Source: Blastocatellia bacterium
Lineage (GTDB): Bacteria > Acidobacteriota > Blastocatellia > Chloracidobacteriales > JADJPF01
Direction of reading: 5' to 3'
Length of the DNA: 8,708 nt
Assembly (NCBI GenBank): GCA_023265235.1
Contig: JAHFUF010000042.1
Location: 1-8,708 of the forward strand
The position numbers and the translations under genes were made by a program. Under the pieces are notes generated by a model. That model saw only the letters and a list, made by a program, of their open reading frames with translations. It ran no database searches and was not told where the DNA came from. Positions 1 to 6,632 of this stretch are shown one piece after another; positions within the stretch are counted from its first letter, which is position 1, and each line of letters starts with the position of its first letter.

Positions 1-5
1 AAACA

Positions 6-203
6 ATGATGAAGGATTTATCAGGAAATATTTCTGAATCAGACAGGACTACGCAACGAAATACTAAGAAAACTACTAAAACATATCCTGTCAATTGTGA
101 AATATGTAGCCAAGAAGTAGGACGTAGTTTGGTTGAGAATTCAACTATAATTTGCCCTGATTGCCGTAGAAATAGCCGTAAAATGCAAGAGGCTGAGTTT
201 TAG
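6..203 (+). CDS. Small zinc-ribbon-like protein, possibly 5'-truncated
   Basis: This is a 65-residue reading frame that begins with two successive ATG codons and ends in TAG. The C-terminal half carries two Cys-x2-Cys knuckles (C31/C34 and C50/C53) separated by 15 residues, the pattern of a zinc ribbon or treble-clef finger. The first 28 residues are polar, rich in Thr and Lys, and probably disordered. Only five bases lie upstream, so I cannot see a ribosome binding site, and the frame stays open to the window edge; the real protein may be longer. It is the only plus-strand gene I support and it converges on the esterase at 237-1133. The cysteine pairs make it unlikely to be a chance frame. 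The family is not recognised; DNA, RNA or protein binding are all possible. Confidence 0.45.
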   Translation: MMKDLSGNISESDRTTQRNTKKTTKTYPVNCEICSQEVGRSLVENSTIICPDCRRNSRKMQEAEF

Positions 204-208
204 TTAGT

Positions 209-240
209 ATAAGTTTTCATTTTTTCATTTGTAAACTTAT
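209..240. terminator. AT-rich inverted repeat between convergent genes
   Basis: ATAAGTTT (209-216) is a perfect inverted match to AAACTTAT (233-240), with a 16-base T-rich loop. It lies between the converging ends of the zinc-ribbon frame and the esterase and overlaps the esterase stop codon. A weak bidirectional terminator is possible from its position, but the stem has a single G-C pair and no clean T-tract follows on either strand. Confidence 0.25.
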
Positions 241-1133
241 TTGTTCTTAGAGGTTGGATACAAAAGCTTAAACGCATTGAAAACCGCCTGATGAGTAATA
301 GTAGCATGGTCTTCTTGTGGCAAATAATCAAAATAAACATTAAGGTTTTTACTTTTAGAGTTTTTTATTCTCTCTACTAATAAATTTGCATCTACTTCCA
401 TAACATGAGGTATGTCGCTTGGGGCGAGTCCTTCTTTTCCAACACCAATATAAATGTCCGTTTGTTTGTTAAATTTATCATCCAAAATTGTAGAAGGTTG
501 ATTTAACAGTGAAGCATTGTCCCACCATAAACTAGGGCTAATGATTATGTATTTATTGAATAATGTTGGATTTTTTAATAATATCTCTGTTGCTAAAAGC
601 CCGCCTAAAGATTGTCCAATTATAGTTTTACAGTCATTTGTTTTATATTTGTTTTCAATGTAGGGTTGTAATTCTTTCTCAATAAAAGCAATAAAGTTTT
701 CAGATTTTCCTGCTGTTTTGTATCGGTTTTTATCTGTTTCAATTGTTGTTGGATAAGTAAAATCCCTTTTTCTGTCAACATTAGCAATCCCAACAACAAT
801 TGATTTTGGAACACGATTAATCCAAGGAAAATTGTTAAACTGGACAAGCCCAACTATATGTATAAAGTCTTCATCTGCTGAACCATCTAATAAATAAATG
901 ACTGGGTATTTTATTGTATCGTTTTTGTTATATCCTTCTGGAAGATATATATTTAATATTCTTTCTTCCCCTAATTGCTTTGATTGAATTTCGTCAATAA
1001 CACCAAGTACAAAAGGTTTACTATCAGCTAATTGCTTTGGGTTATTTGCCTGAGCGTTCGCCTGAGTAAATGTCTGAATCATCAAACAAGTTATTATTAA
1101 ATATATTACTAATAGTCTCATTGTTTTTGCCAT
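237..1133 (-). CDS. Secreted alpha/beta-hydrolase, putative esterase family (PF00756-like)
   Basis: The 298-residue protein starts with a signal peptide (hydrophobic core about residues 6-20, likely cleavage after the Ala-Asn-Ala-Gln-Ala stretch near 25-29), so it is probably periplasmic or secreted. The rest resembles the putative-esterase family that includes ferri-bacillibactin esterase BesA and IroE. The strand YPVIYLLDG (77-84) is typical of the fold, the nucleophile elbow is GQSLGG with Ser175, and the catalytic His is probably His276 in the EDH motif. The acid may be Glu234 or a nearby Asp. The substrate cannot be told; acyl esters, siderophore esters or acetylated sugars are all seen in the family. 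The upstream sequence is A-rich without a Shine-Dalgarno, and an alternative ATG lies four codons in. This leader, the Lys/Asn/Ile-rich composition and the protein style suggest a Bacteroidota-type gene. It lies 43 bases downstream of the transglycosylase gene with no obvious shared role. Confidence 0.9.
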   Translation of the reverse strand: MAKTMRLLVIYLIITCLMIQTFTQANAQANNPKQLADSKPFVLGVIDEIQSKQLGEERILNIYLPEGYNKNDTIKYPVIYLLDGSADEDFIHIVGLVQFNNFPWINRVPKSIVVGIANVDRKRDFTYPTTIETDKNRYKTAGKSENFIAFIEKELQPYIENKYKTNDCKTIIGQSLGGLLATEILLKNPTLFNKYIIISPSLWWDNASLLNQPSTILDDKFNKQTDIYIGVGKEGLAPSDIPHVMEVDANLLVERIKNSKSKNLNVYFDYLPQEDHATITHQAVFNAFKLLYPTSKNK

Positions 1134-1159
1134 TTTTAATTTGTTGGGTGTCTTGTTTC

Positions 1160-1185
1160 GTAAAATAAAGTATAGCTTATTTTAC
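1160..1185 (-). terminator. Inverted repeat over the transglycosylase stop codon
   Basis: GTAAAATAA (1160-1168) is perfectly complementary to TTATTTTAC (1177-1185), with an 8-base loop. The right arm includes the stop codon of the transglycosylase gene. The stem is A/T-rich and lacks a following T-run on the minus strand, so it is at best a weak terminator or an mRNA 3'-end structure separating that gene from the esterase. Confidence 0.3.
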
Positions 1186-3696
1186 ATAAGGAGTTAGGGT
1201 TTCGCTATAAAGTTGATTATAAGCCCAATAGTTATTCATTACCTTATAAACATAGTCTTTAGATTCCAAAAAACCAACCTCAATGACAAATCTATCTACT
1301 TCACTGCTTTTAGCACGAGCTATCCAACGTCTAACGGCTGCTTCGCCACCATTATAGCTAGCGGCAACTGCGTAAGGATTACTCTTAAACTCTGCAAATA
1401 AATTACCCATATAATGACCAGCAAAACTAACTGCTATTGGAGGTAAATAGAGGTCATTTTGATTAAAATTAGTAATTTTTAGATCTTTGCCTATGGCTTC
1501 TGCGGTTGAAGGGATAAATTGAAACATACCACGAGCAGCAGCAAGACTTTTAGCTGTAATATCAAAACGGCTTTCTTGGCGAGCAATGCTTAGCATAAAA
1601 CGAGGATCAACACTTTGTGCCTGGCCTGCACTAGCCATTTCATCGCGATAGGGCGCAGGGTAAATTAATTCTGCAATATTTCTTTCCAGTAATTCTAGTC
1701 GAAAATCTACTGGTAAAGCACTAGCAAAATTACTTTCACCATAATTTATTGCTTCAAAAGCATGGCTACCACGATTTAAGTAGACAGCCATTGAGTAACT
1801 ACTAGTAGTTCTAGGAGTTGTACGACCACGACTACCACGCCGTCCTTGTGAAGAAACATCTACTAAATAGTCGCTCTCAATAGTAGAAGAACTAGTCAAA
1901 GCGTCTTTTTCAAACAATTCATTTTCTAAAGAGTTGCTCGCTAATTCTTTTGTACTACTAGCACGAAGTTCTAAGGCTCCTTCATCATAAAGCCCTAAAA
2001 AGATTAACTCATCGGCTAGTACCCTATGAGAACGAGCAACTTGACTGTGAGTAGTAAGTAAGTTTCGTCCAGCAGTATCAACACTATAAGTGAGAAAACG
2101 CTTATAATTAGGCAGGTTTTTATAACACTCACGTAGCATTTCTATTAATTCTTGATTACTACGACTATCACTTAAGCGCAAAGCTTGATTAAGAAGATTT
2201 TTTGCTGACGCATAGCTACTACTAGATAAGTCTCGTTCAGCATTTTCTAAATATACTTTCAATTTATTATTAACAATAGCTTTAGCCTTAGCATCGCGGT
2301 TAAGTGCTTCTAAACGTAATGTTGCTCTATTGCTATAGTAACTATTTCGGTCAACTGGAAAAGCCAAATAACCTTCTATTGCTTCGCTTGTTCTACCTAG
2401 TTTTTCTAAACAGTAAACCCGCATAAATTCTACTTCAGAACGATTAGTGGCCCCAGGTGCATTACGAGAAAGGTTTTGATTACGTAAATCTGTAAAAATA
2501 GCTAGTGCTTGATTATAATCCTCACTCGTTAAATAAATCTTTGCTTGATTAAAAAGGGCTGTAAGACCCGTGACTTCAGAGCTAAAGCGTTTGTTGGTAC
2601 GACGGCACCAATCTAGAGCATCTGTTAATTTACCTGCTGAGCGATAAGAGTCTATTATATTTAAATGTGCCCCATCCACCCAATTACTATTAGGATATTC
2701 GTTAATTAATTTTTGGTAGCGTGATATAGCTTCTTGGTAATGTCCCATATTTTGATGAGCATGCCCACCCTGATAAAGTCCTAATTCTGCTTGCTTTGTA
2801 CTAGGGAAATCTTTATAAACCTGGTCATACCACTTAAGAGCATTTGTGTAGTCATAATCTATGTAATAACTACGCCCAATAGAAAAAATAGCTTCTGCCA
2901 GCGAACTACTACTAGGAAACCGATCTAAAAGTTGCTCATAGGCAAGCCTTGTATTTTGTGAGTCACGATTAAGCAAATAAACTCGTCCACGAGCAAGTAA
3001 GTCTACCTCTGTAACAGCACGTTTTTCTAATCGATCTAATTCATCAAGTTTTTGTGCCGATAGTAAAGCTTGATCGTCTTTTGAGCCGTTTAATAGTTGT
3101 TCAAAAACAGTCCTAGCCGCTTGGTTTTGATTTTGTTGTAAGTAAATAAGTCCAACTTGTCCTAAGGCTTCACGCCCTAGAGTATTTGCTCTATTGGCGC
3201 GAGCACGAAAGTATTGTAAGGCTAAGTCTAGGTTTCCGTTATTTCCGCTATTAAGGTTAATATCGGCTAAGCGTCGTTCTGCGGTAGGTTTTAATAAGCT
3301 ATCTGGAAACTGAGCAATAAGTTTTTTTAAGTGCTCTCGTTCAGAGCTAGAGTCCTTTTGTTGACGAGCAATTAAGGCTAAGTGCCAACGAGCATATTCA
3401 CTTAATAAACTATTCTGGCTAATTATAGAATTATAACTTTTTATTGCATTAGCTAAATCTCCACGTTTTTCTTGCACTCGGCCAAGCAAGTATTCATAGT
3501 TATTAATACGAAAAAGTTCTAAGTCTTTAGCTTGAATTATTTTTATTTCACTTTCAACTAATGGATAATCTCTTTTAGCTAAAGCAGATAAAACCGCTTG
3601 GTGTTTTGGTTTAACGGCTTCAAAATTATCTGCCGAAATTGGTTTAGTAAGTAAGAGTGCCAGCAAAATTATTAGGAAAAATTTTAGTATATGCAT
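1177..3696 (-). CDS. Soluble lytic murein transglycosylase (Slt70-like) with TPR repeats
   Basis: This periplasmic enzyme should cleave peptidoglycan between MurNAc and GlcNAc, forming the 1,6-anhydro product. An N-terminal signal peptide (hydrophobic run, then Lys-Pro-Ile-Ser-Ala) lacks a lipobox Cys, so the protein is not a lipoprotein. Residues about 30-520 are helical TPR-type repeats, clearest at 270-405, with recurring Y/F-P-x-S/N turn motifs. A Ser/Arg/Gly-rich linker follows at about 600-635. The C-terminal SLT domain (about 690-815) has the catalytic Glu708 in RQESRF, the ARGMFQFIPSTA motif (GMFQ where most members have GLMQ), and AASYNGG at 778-784. I chose the ATG at 3696; an in-frame GTG at 3708 would add four residues, and neither has a strong Shine-Dalgarno. 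At 839 residues it is longer than E. coli Slt70 (about 645), mainly because of the repeats. It is probably transcribed from the long gap upstream. Confidence 0.95.
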   Translation of the reverse strand: MHILKFFLIILLALLLTKPISADNFEAVKPKHQAVLSALAKRDYPLVESEIKIIQAKDLELFRINNYEYLLGRVQEKRGDLANAIKSYNSIISQNSLLSEYARWHLALIARQQKDSSSEREHLKKLIAQFPDSLLKPTAERRLADINLNSGNNGNLDLALQYFRARANRANTLGREALGQVGLIYLQQNQNQAARTVFEQLLNGSKDDQALLSAQKLDELDRLEKRAVTEVDLLARGRVYLLNRDSQNTRLAYEQLLDRFPSSSSLAEAIFSIGRSYYIDYDYTNALKWYDQVYKDFPSTKQAELGLYQGGHAHQNMGHYQEAISRYQKLINEYPNSNWVDGAHLNIIDSYRSAGKLTDALDWCRRTNKRFSSEVTGLTALFNQAKIYLTSEDYNQALAIFTDLRNQNLSRNAPGATNRSEVEFMRVYCLEKLGRTSEAIEGYLAFPVDRNSYYSNRATLRLEALNRDAKAKAIVNNKLKVYLENAERDLSSSSYASAKNLLNQALRLSDSRSNQELIEMLRECYKNLPNYKRFLTYSVDTAGRNLLTTHSQVARSHRVLADELIFLGLYDEGALELRASSTKELASNSLENELFEKDALTSSSTIESDYLVDVSSQGRRGSRGRTTPRTTSSYSMAVYLNRGSHAFEAINYGESNFASALPVDFRLELLERNIAELIYPAPYRDEMASAGQAQSVDPRFMLSIARQESRFDITAKSLAAARGMFQFIPSTAEAIGKDLKITNFNQNDLYLPPIAVSFAGHYMGNLFAEFKSNPYAVAASYNGGEAAVRRWIARAKSSEVDRFVIEVGFLESKDYVYKVMNNYWAYNQLYSETLTPYVK

Positions 3697-3911
3697 AAGT
3701 TTTACCACTATAACTTAAACTTAAAAGTTTGATATTTTGATGCTGTTAAGCAAGAGTCTTTTAGCTTACAACTAACTTTTCTTTACTTTTTAACTAAATT
3801 AGTTTGCGATGTGTCTGCTTGGAGATTTTATCATCACTAACTCTTGTTAAGATAGTTTTTAGGGCAATACAAAAGTATTTTTAGAGCATTCTACTTATAC
3901 TTTTTGATACT

Positions 3912-3934
3912 TTTCCGGAAACCCGGAAGTTTTT
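3912..3934 (+). terminator. GC-rich hairpin followed by a T-run, plus-strand orientation
   Basis: TTCCGG (3913-3918) pairs with CCGGAA (3923-3928) around an AAAC loop, with one extra T-G wobble at the base (3912/3929), and TTTTT follows at 3930-3934. That is the form of an intrinsic terminator for plus-strand transcription. It is odd because no plus-strand gene lies just upstream. On the minus strand the stem is followed by A-rich sequence, so it would not terminate the operon transcript. Confidence 0.35.
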
Positions 3935-3988
3935 GCTTATTTTTGCATGTTTTTACAAAAAAATTACGACTTATATATAGCGACAACT

Positions 3989-4073
3989 AATGTGTCTATC
4001 TAGAAACTTAAATATCCCAGTAAAAAAGAAATATTTTGGAAATATCTCCTTTTGATTTTTTGATAGACACATT
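3989..4073. repeat. 85-bp element bounded by perfect 12-bp inverted repeats
   Basis: AATGTGTCTATC (3989-4000) and GATAGACACATT (4062-4073) are exact inverted copies, 61 bases apart. Similarity continues weakly outside the arms (ACAACT on the left, ACAAACC reading inward from the right). The interior is A/T-rich with no reading frame. The layout fits a tiny non-autonomous mobile element (MITE-like) or the collapsed ends of a lost insertion sequence. I see no clear target-site duplication, so an extended RNA hairpin or a paired protein-binding site remains possible. Confidence 0.4.
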
Positions 4074-4082
4074 GGTTTGTAG

Positions 4083-4094
4083 TTTTAGCTAAAA
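4083..4094. repeat. 12-bp perfect palindrome TTTTAGCTAAAA
   Basis: A perfect palindrome lies about 45 bases past the stop codon of the PurA-like gene. It could be a regulator-binding site or part of a weak 3'-end structure. In A/T-rich DNA a chance palindrome of this kind is not very surprising. Confidence 0.2.
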
Positions 4095-4139
4095 TTTACT
4101 TTTTAAGCAAAATCAATATTTACTCTCACTCAAACCCTA

Positions 4140-5528
4140 TTAAAAATCAACCTCCTGCTTTTCCTCCGCCGTTACACCATAGGAAAGAATATTTATTGGA
4201 ATAGTTAGCTTTTCACTAATAAAATTTAAGTATTTTTGGCTGTCTTCATTTTTTTCTATTTCAAAAATTTTATAAATAGGCTGACAATCTTTTAATAACT
4301 CGCCTAATTGTTTTTGGTACTCAGGAGATGTCTTGATAGGTGTTTTAATCCTAGTGATTACTACCTGATTATCTTGGAGAGAGAGTTCAAAAAACCTGTC
4401 TAATAAACTAGCATTATCGCCTATATATCGGTAGCTAGTACAAATTTTCCAACTCGACAAGTTGCTTAAGCGATCTAGGTTAGTAATAGCCAAAGCATTT
4501 AAGTTTTTAGCTATTTGACAGGCATAATCTGCTGCTAATAAATCAAACCAACCTACTCGAAACACGCTTTGCCAAGGATTTGTCCCGTTGTGATAGTCAG
4601 GGGTTACTTTAGTTAAAGTCTCATCTTCAGTAATAAAAGGGCCTGCACCATGTCTAGTGCTATAAGCACGCAAAACGCCTAGTTTATTTACCTTACCTTT
4701 ATAAGAACTTTTCACAAGTAACCTGTCAGCATTATCAAACGTAGTACAGCTTTTTGTTACATATGGCCAAAAACCCCGCTCAAAATCTAGTAATACCCCT
4801 TGAGCACCTTCAAAAACAACTGTTCCATCTAAAGACAAGATCTCTGTAAGTAAACCTTGATTACCAATAGTAACCTTATGGATAAATTCTTTATAAGCTA
4901 CTGCGAGTTGTTCAACATAGAGAGGGTTCTTAAGCTTTTCTAAATATTGTTGTAGTTCTTGATTAGATTCTTGTGCAACAAGTTGTTGAGCCAAATCTAG
5001 TTTTATTTGCCATAAAAATTTTAACTTTTGAAAAGTTACTCTAGTGTCTAATAAATCTTTGATAAACAAAGCCTTATCTTTTAAGTAATAACTATCTAGG
5101 ATTGTTTGTCCTACACCTTTACCACAACTGCCATGACGCTTATTTCCACGAGAAACTTCTTGCATTTGGTTAATAATTTTGTGAAAAGGTGTTATTACTA
5201 AACAGTTTTCATCAATTATCACCCTAGATAGCCCATCTTGGACACCTTTTTCTTGTAAGGCTTGGTTTTCGACCAGTAAAGCTAATGGATCAACCGCCAT
5301 ATAAGAAGAAAGATAGCTTCGTACCCCACTAACTAAAGTCCCTGAACCAAATTGAGCAAAACAATGGGTAAGCCCTGAAGAAGTAACTACATGATGGGCT
5401 GCTTGCGAGCCACCATTAAACCTAATGACCGTATGGGCTTGATATTTACGAGTAATATAATCTGTTGTTGTTCCTTTGCCTTCATCGCCATAACCTAGAC
5501 CAACAACTATAAAAGCTTGTTTAGTCAT
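4140..5528 (-). CDS. Adenylosuccinate-synthetase-like enzyme, divergent paralogue
   Basis: The 462-residue protein aligns end to end with PurA, which joins IMP and L-aspartate using GTP (E. coli PurA, about 432 residues). Kept features are the GDEGKG phosphate loop with the catalytic Asp15, the GGSQAAH segment whose His45 matches E. coli His41, GSCGKGVG (133-140) in place of GTTGRGIG, FEGAQGVLLD (239-248), PYVTKS (255-260), AYSTRHGAGPF (288-298) and TNLD (349-352) in place of the guanine-recognising TKLD. The key change is the aspartate loop: where PurA has TTGRRRR before GWLD, this protein has GTNPWQSVFR before GWFD. The nucleophile is therefore probably not aspartate bound in the usual way. 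A second change is Asn38 (E. coli) to Gln42. The gene starts 13 bases after the pyruvate-kinase-like stop and lacks a clear Shine-Dalgarno, so translation is probably coupled. Housekeeping PurA is the automatic call, but I judge it a functionally shifted paralogue. Confidence 0.9.
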   Translation of the reverse strand: MTKQAFIVVGLGYGDEGKGTTTDYITRKYQAHTVIRFNGGSQAAHHVVTSSGLTHCFAQFGSGTLVSGVRSYLSSYMAVDPLALLVENQALQEKGVQDGLSRVIIDENCLVITPFHKIINQMQEVSRGNKRHGSCGKGVGQTILDSYYLKDKALFIKDLLDTRVTFQKLKFLWQIKLDLAQQLVAQESNQELQQYLEKLKNPLYVEQLAVAYKEFIHKVTIGNQGLLTEILSLDGTVVFEGAQGVLLDFERGFWPYVTKSCTTFDNADRLLVKSSYKGKVNKLGVLRAYSTRHGAGPFITEDETLTKVTPDYHNGTNPWQSVFRVGWFDLLAADYACQIAKNLNALAITNLDRLSNLSSWKICTSYRYIGDNASLLDRFFELSLQDNQVVITRIKTPIKTSPEYQKQLGELLKDCQPIYKIFEIEKNEDSQKYLNFISEKLTIPINILSYGVTAEEKQEVDF

Positions 5529-5541
5529 TATTTAGCCATTG

Positions 5542-6492
5542 CTAGTCACTATATTTTAGTGATTCTAAGTTATCAGACACAGATAAAAAATCTTCCCACG
5601 CTTGAATAGCTTTATCAAAATGTTGGTTACAAATTCCATCAGAAAGCATAAAACGGCTATAACCTAACTTTTGCATTAAGGCTAAATCAGCTAAATCGCC
5701 CATTGAAATGGTGCCGCCATTTTCTAGGCCAGCAAAAATCCTTGACGCTACAATTGCTTTAGGATCTCGCTTAATAATTTGTTCTAGTGCAAGTAAGATT
5801 TTTGCCTTGTTTTGTCCAATATTAATCATTAAATCATCACGAGCAGCCATCAAAGTACAATTAGGGATAGAGTTAACTTCAAACTGACTAATAAACCCCA
5901 ACCCTTTAGGAGATTCAATTTTTAGTACTAGATTGACACTAATATTGGGTGAGTATTTTTGCCAAAGGCTTTGAAATTCGGTTATATCAGACATTATTTC
6001 CACAAAGGAAAGCATAAAGTTATTAACCCCTAACTCACTAGCAGCAACAATATATCCTAGGTCTTCTGGAGTAAAATACCCTTTTATTCTTAAGTTATCG
6101 CTATGAATATTAATTGCTTGGCCACTCCCTACAGCATAACGAGGAGGAGGATCAACATAAATAACATTACCACGTACTACTTTTAGCTCAGAAAAATCAT
6201 TACCACGAAAATAAACTTTAGCTGGATAATCTACTTCGATTTCATGATTAAGTACTATTTTTCCATAATTAGGCGCAGCCCATTCTGTAATGCGTAATTG
6301 GCGACCTTTTAGGTCAACCCAAAGTCTTTTTTCATAACGTTCAGTAAGGGCTAAAATCCGCATTAGGGTTTCTTTTGGTGAGTAAGCAGAAACAACCCCT
6401 GTGTTATAACGGACTTCATTAACCAGAGGGTGTTGGATAATTTGGGTCAGTAACCTTTCTTGATGAACAGCAGGTAGTGTTGCTATTAGCAT
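5542..6492 (-). CDS. Pyruvate-kinase-like TIM-barrel enzyme lacking the C-terminal domain
   Basis: The 316-residue protein follows the catalytic core of pyruvate kinase in order: LIATLPAV at the N-terminus (as KIVATLGPA), VRYNTG (27-32, as ARLNFSHG), VDLKGRQLR (59-67, as LDTKGPEIR), a shrunken B-domain region (about 75-125), FTPEDL and LSFVEIMSDI (161-170), KIESPKGL (191-198), ARDDL (217-221, as ARGDLG) and FMLSDGI (281-287, as VMLSGET). The substrate-binding Arg28 and Asn30, Asp60, Lys191, and the metal ligands Glu193 and Asp220 all appear kept; the Thr of ATQM is Ser250. The family's usual C-terminal allosteric domain is absent (normal length about 470-500). A phosphoenolpyruvate, pyruvate or enolate reaction on an unknown partner is the natural reading; ordinary glycolytic pyruvate kinase is less likely. 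The weak Shine-Dalgarno AGAGGA lies three bases before the ATG, just after a hairpin. The gene is in an operon with the vWA gene upstream and the PurA-like gene downstream. Confidence 0.85.
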   Translation of the reverse strand: MLIATLPAVHQERLLTQIIQHPLVNEVRYNTGVVSAYSPKETLMRILALTERYEKRLWVDLKGRQLRITEWAAPNYGKIVLNHEIEVDYPAKVYFRGNDFSELKVVRGNVIYVDPPPRYAVGSGQAINIHSDNLRIKGYFTPEDLGYIVAASELGVNNFMLSFVEIMSDITEFQSLWQKYSPNISVNLVLKIESPKGLGFISQFEVNSIPNCTLMAARDDLMINIGQNKAKILLALEQIIKRDPKAIVASRIFAGLENGGTISMGDLADLALMQKLGYSRFMLSDGICNQHFDKAIQAWEDFLSVSDNLESLKYSD

Positions 6493-6495
6493 GCG

Positions 6496-6501
6496 TCCTC
6501 T
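6496..6501 (-). promoter_or_regulatory. Probable ribosome binding site of the pyruvate-kinase-like gene
   Basis: Read on the minus strand this is AGAGGA, three bases before the ATG at 6492. The spacing is short. The foot of the hairpin at 6507-6528 is only five bases away, so folding of that hairpin could affect ribosome access. Confidence 0.5.
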
Positions 6502-6502
6502 T

Positions 6503-6532
6503 GTAGGGGCAGACCTATGTGTCTGCCCTCTT
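6503..6532 (+). repeat. Palindromic repeat, GGGCAGAC variant
   Basis: GGGCAGAC (6507-6514) pairs perfectly with GTCTGCCC (6521-6528) around CTATGT. The flanks read TGTAG before the left arm and TCTT after the right arm on the plus strand. The same flanks (GTAG before GGGC, TCTT after GCCCT) occur, in the opposite orientation, at the copy at 6631-6654, which shows that they belong to one type of element. Palindromes of this general GTAGGGGC...GCCC form are, from memory, common dispersed repeats in several bacterial phyla. A strong hairpin in the vWA to pyruvate-kinase-like intercistronic RNA is expected. Confidence 0.65.
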
Positions 6533-6546
6533 AAAAAAGATAAAGA

Positions 6547-6630
6547 AGGGCGAACGGTTCGCCCCTACTGCTATTAATTACAATCGTTTGGATTTTCCAC
6601 CGCGTTTTTTACCTAAATCTTTGCTAGGTA
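6547..6630. repeat. Downstream copy of an 84-bp tandem duplication
   Basis: This stretch matches 6633-6716 with two differences in 84 positions, at a period of 86 bases. It contains the palindrome GGGCGAACGGTTCGCCC (6548-6564) and a second copy of the vWA gene's 3' end (6578-6630), which would still read PSKDLGKKRGGKSKRL and stop if it were in a gene. It is untranslated because the real stop at 6664 lies upstream on the minus strand. The two differences are the centre base of the palindrome and a CGT/CGC synonymous change. Confidence 0.9.
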
Positions 6631-6632
6631 AG

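Larger units (their letters stand above)
3697..4139. other. Non-coding stretch between the enzyme operon and the transglycosylase gene
   Basis: No supportable gene is seen on either strand. The stretch separates the end of the PurA-like gene from the start of the transglycosylase gene, so it should hold a terminator for the first and a promoter for the second, both on the minus strand. I found no convincing -35/-10 pair and no standard minus-strand terminator directly after the PurA-like stop. It does contain a GC-rich hairpin (3912-3929), a spaced 12-bp inverted repeat (3989-4073) and a 12-bp palindrome (4083-4094), listed separately. Confidence 0.7.

Noticed and set aside
620..853. Minus-strand open frame of 77 codons within the esterase gene
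   Set aside because: It is a shifted frame inside the esterase, Leu/Lys/Gln-rich from A/T bias, with no start signal.
1213..1401. Plus-strand open frame opposite the transglycosylase SLT domain
   Set aside because: It lies antisense to a strongly conserved coding region and has no motif or ribosome binding site.
3720..3770. Sigma-70-like promoter for the transglycosylase gene
   Set aside because: TTGTAA with TAACAG at 17-base spacing can be found, but the -10 match is poor and similar matches are expected by chance in A/T-rich DNA.
4140..5528. Housekeeping purA of purine synthesis
   Set aside because: The aspartate loop is replaced, residues in the IMP and GTP sites differ, and the neighbours are a vWA protein and a pyruvate-kinase-like enzyme, not purine genes.
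5542..6492. Truncated pseudogene of glycolytic pyruvate kinase
   Set aside because: The frame is intact, the start and end are orderly, the catalytic residues are kept through to the barrel's end, and it sits tightly in an operon.
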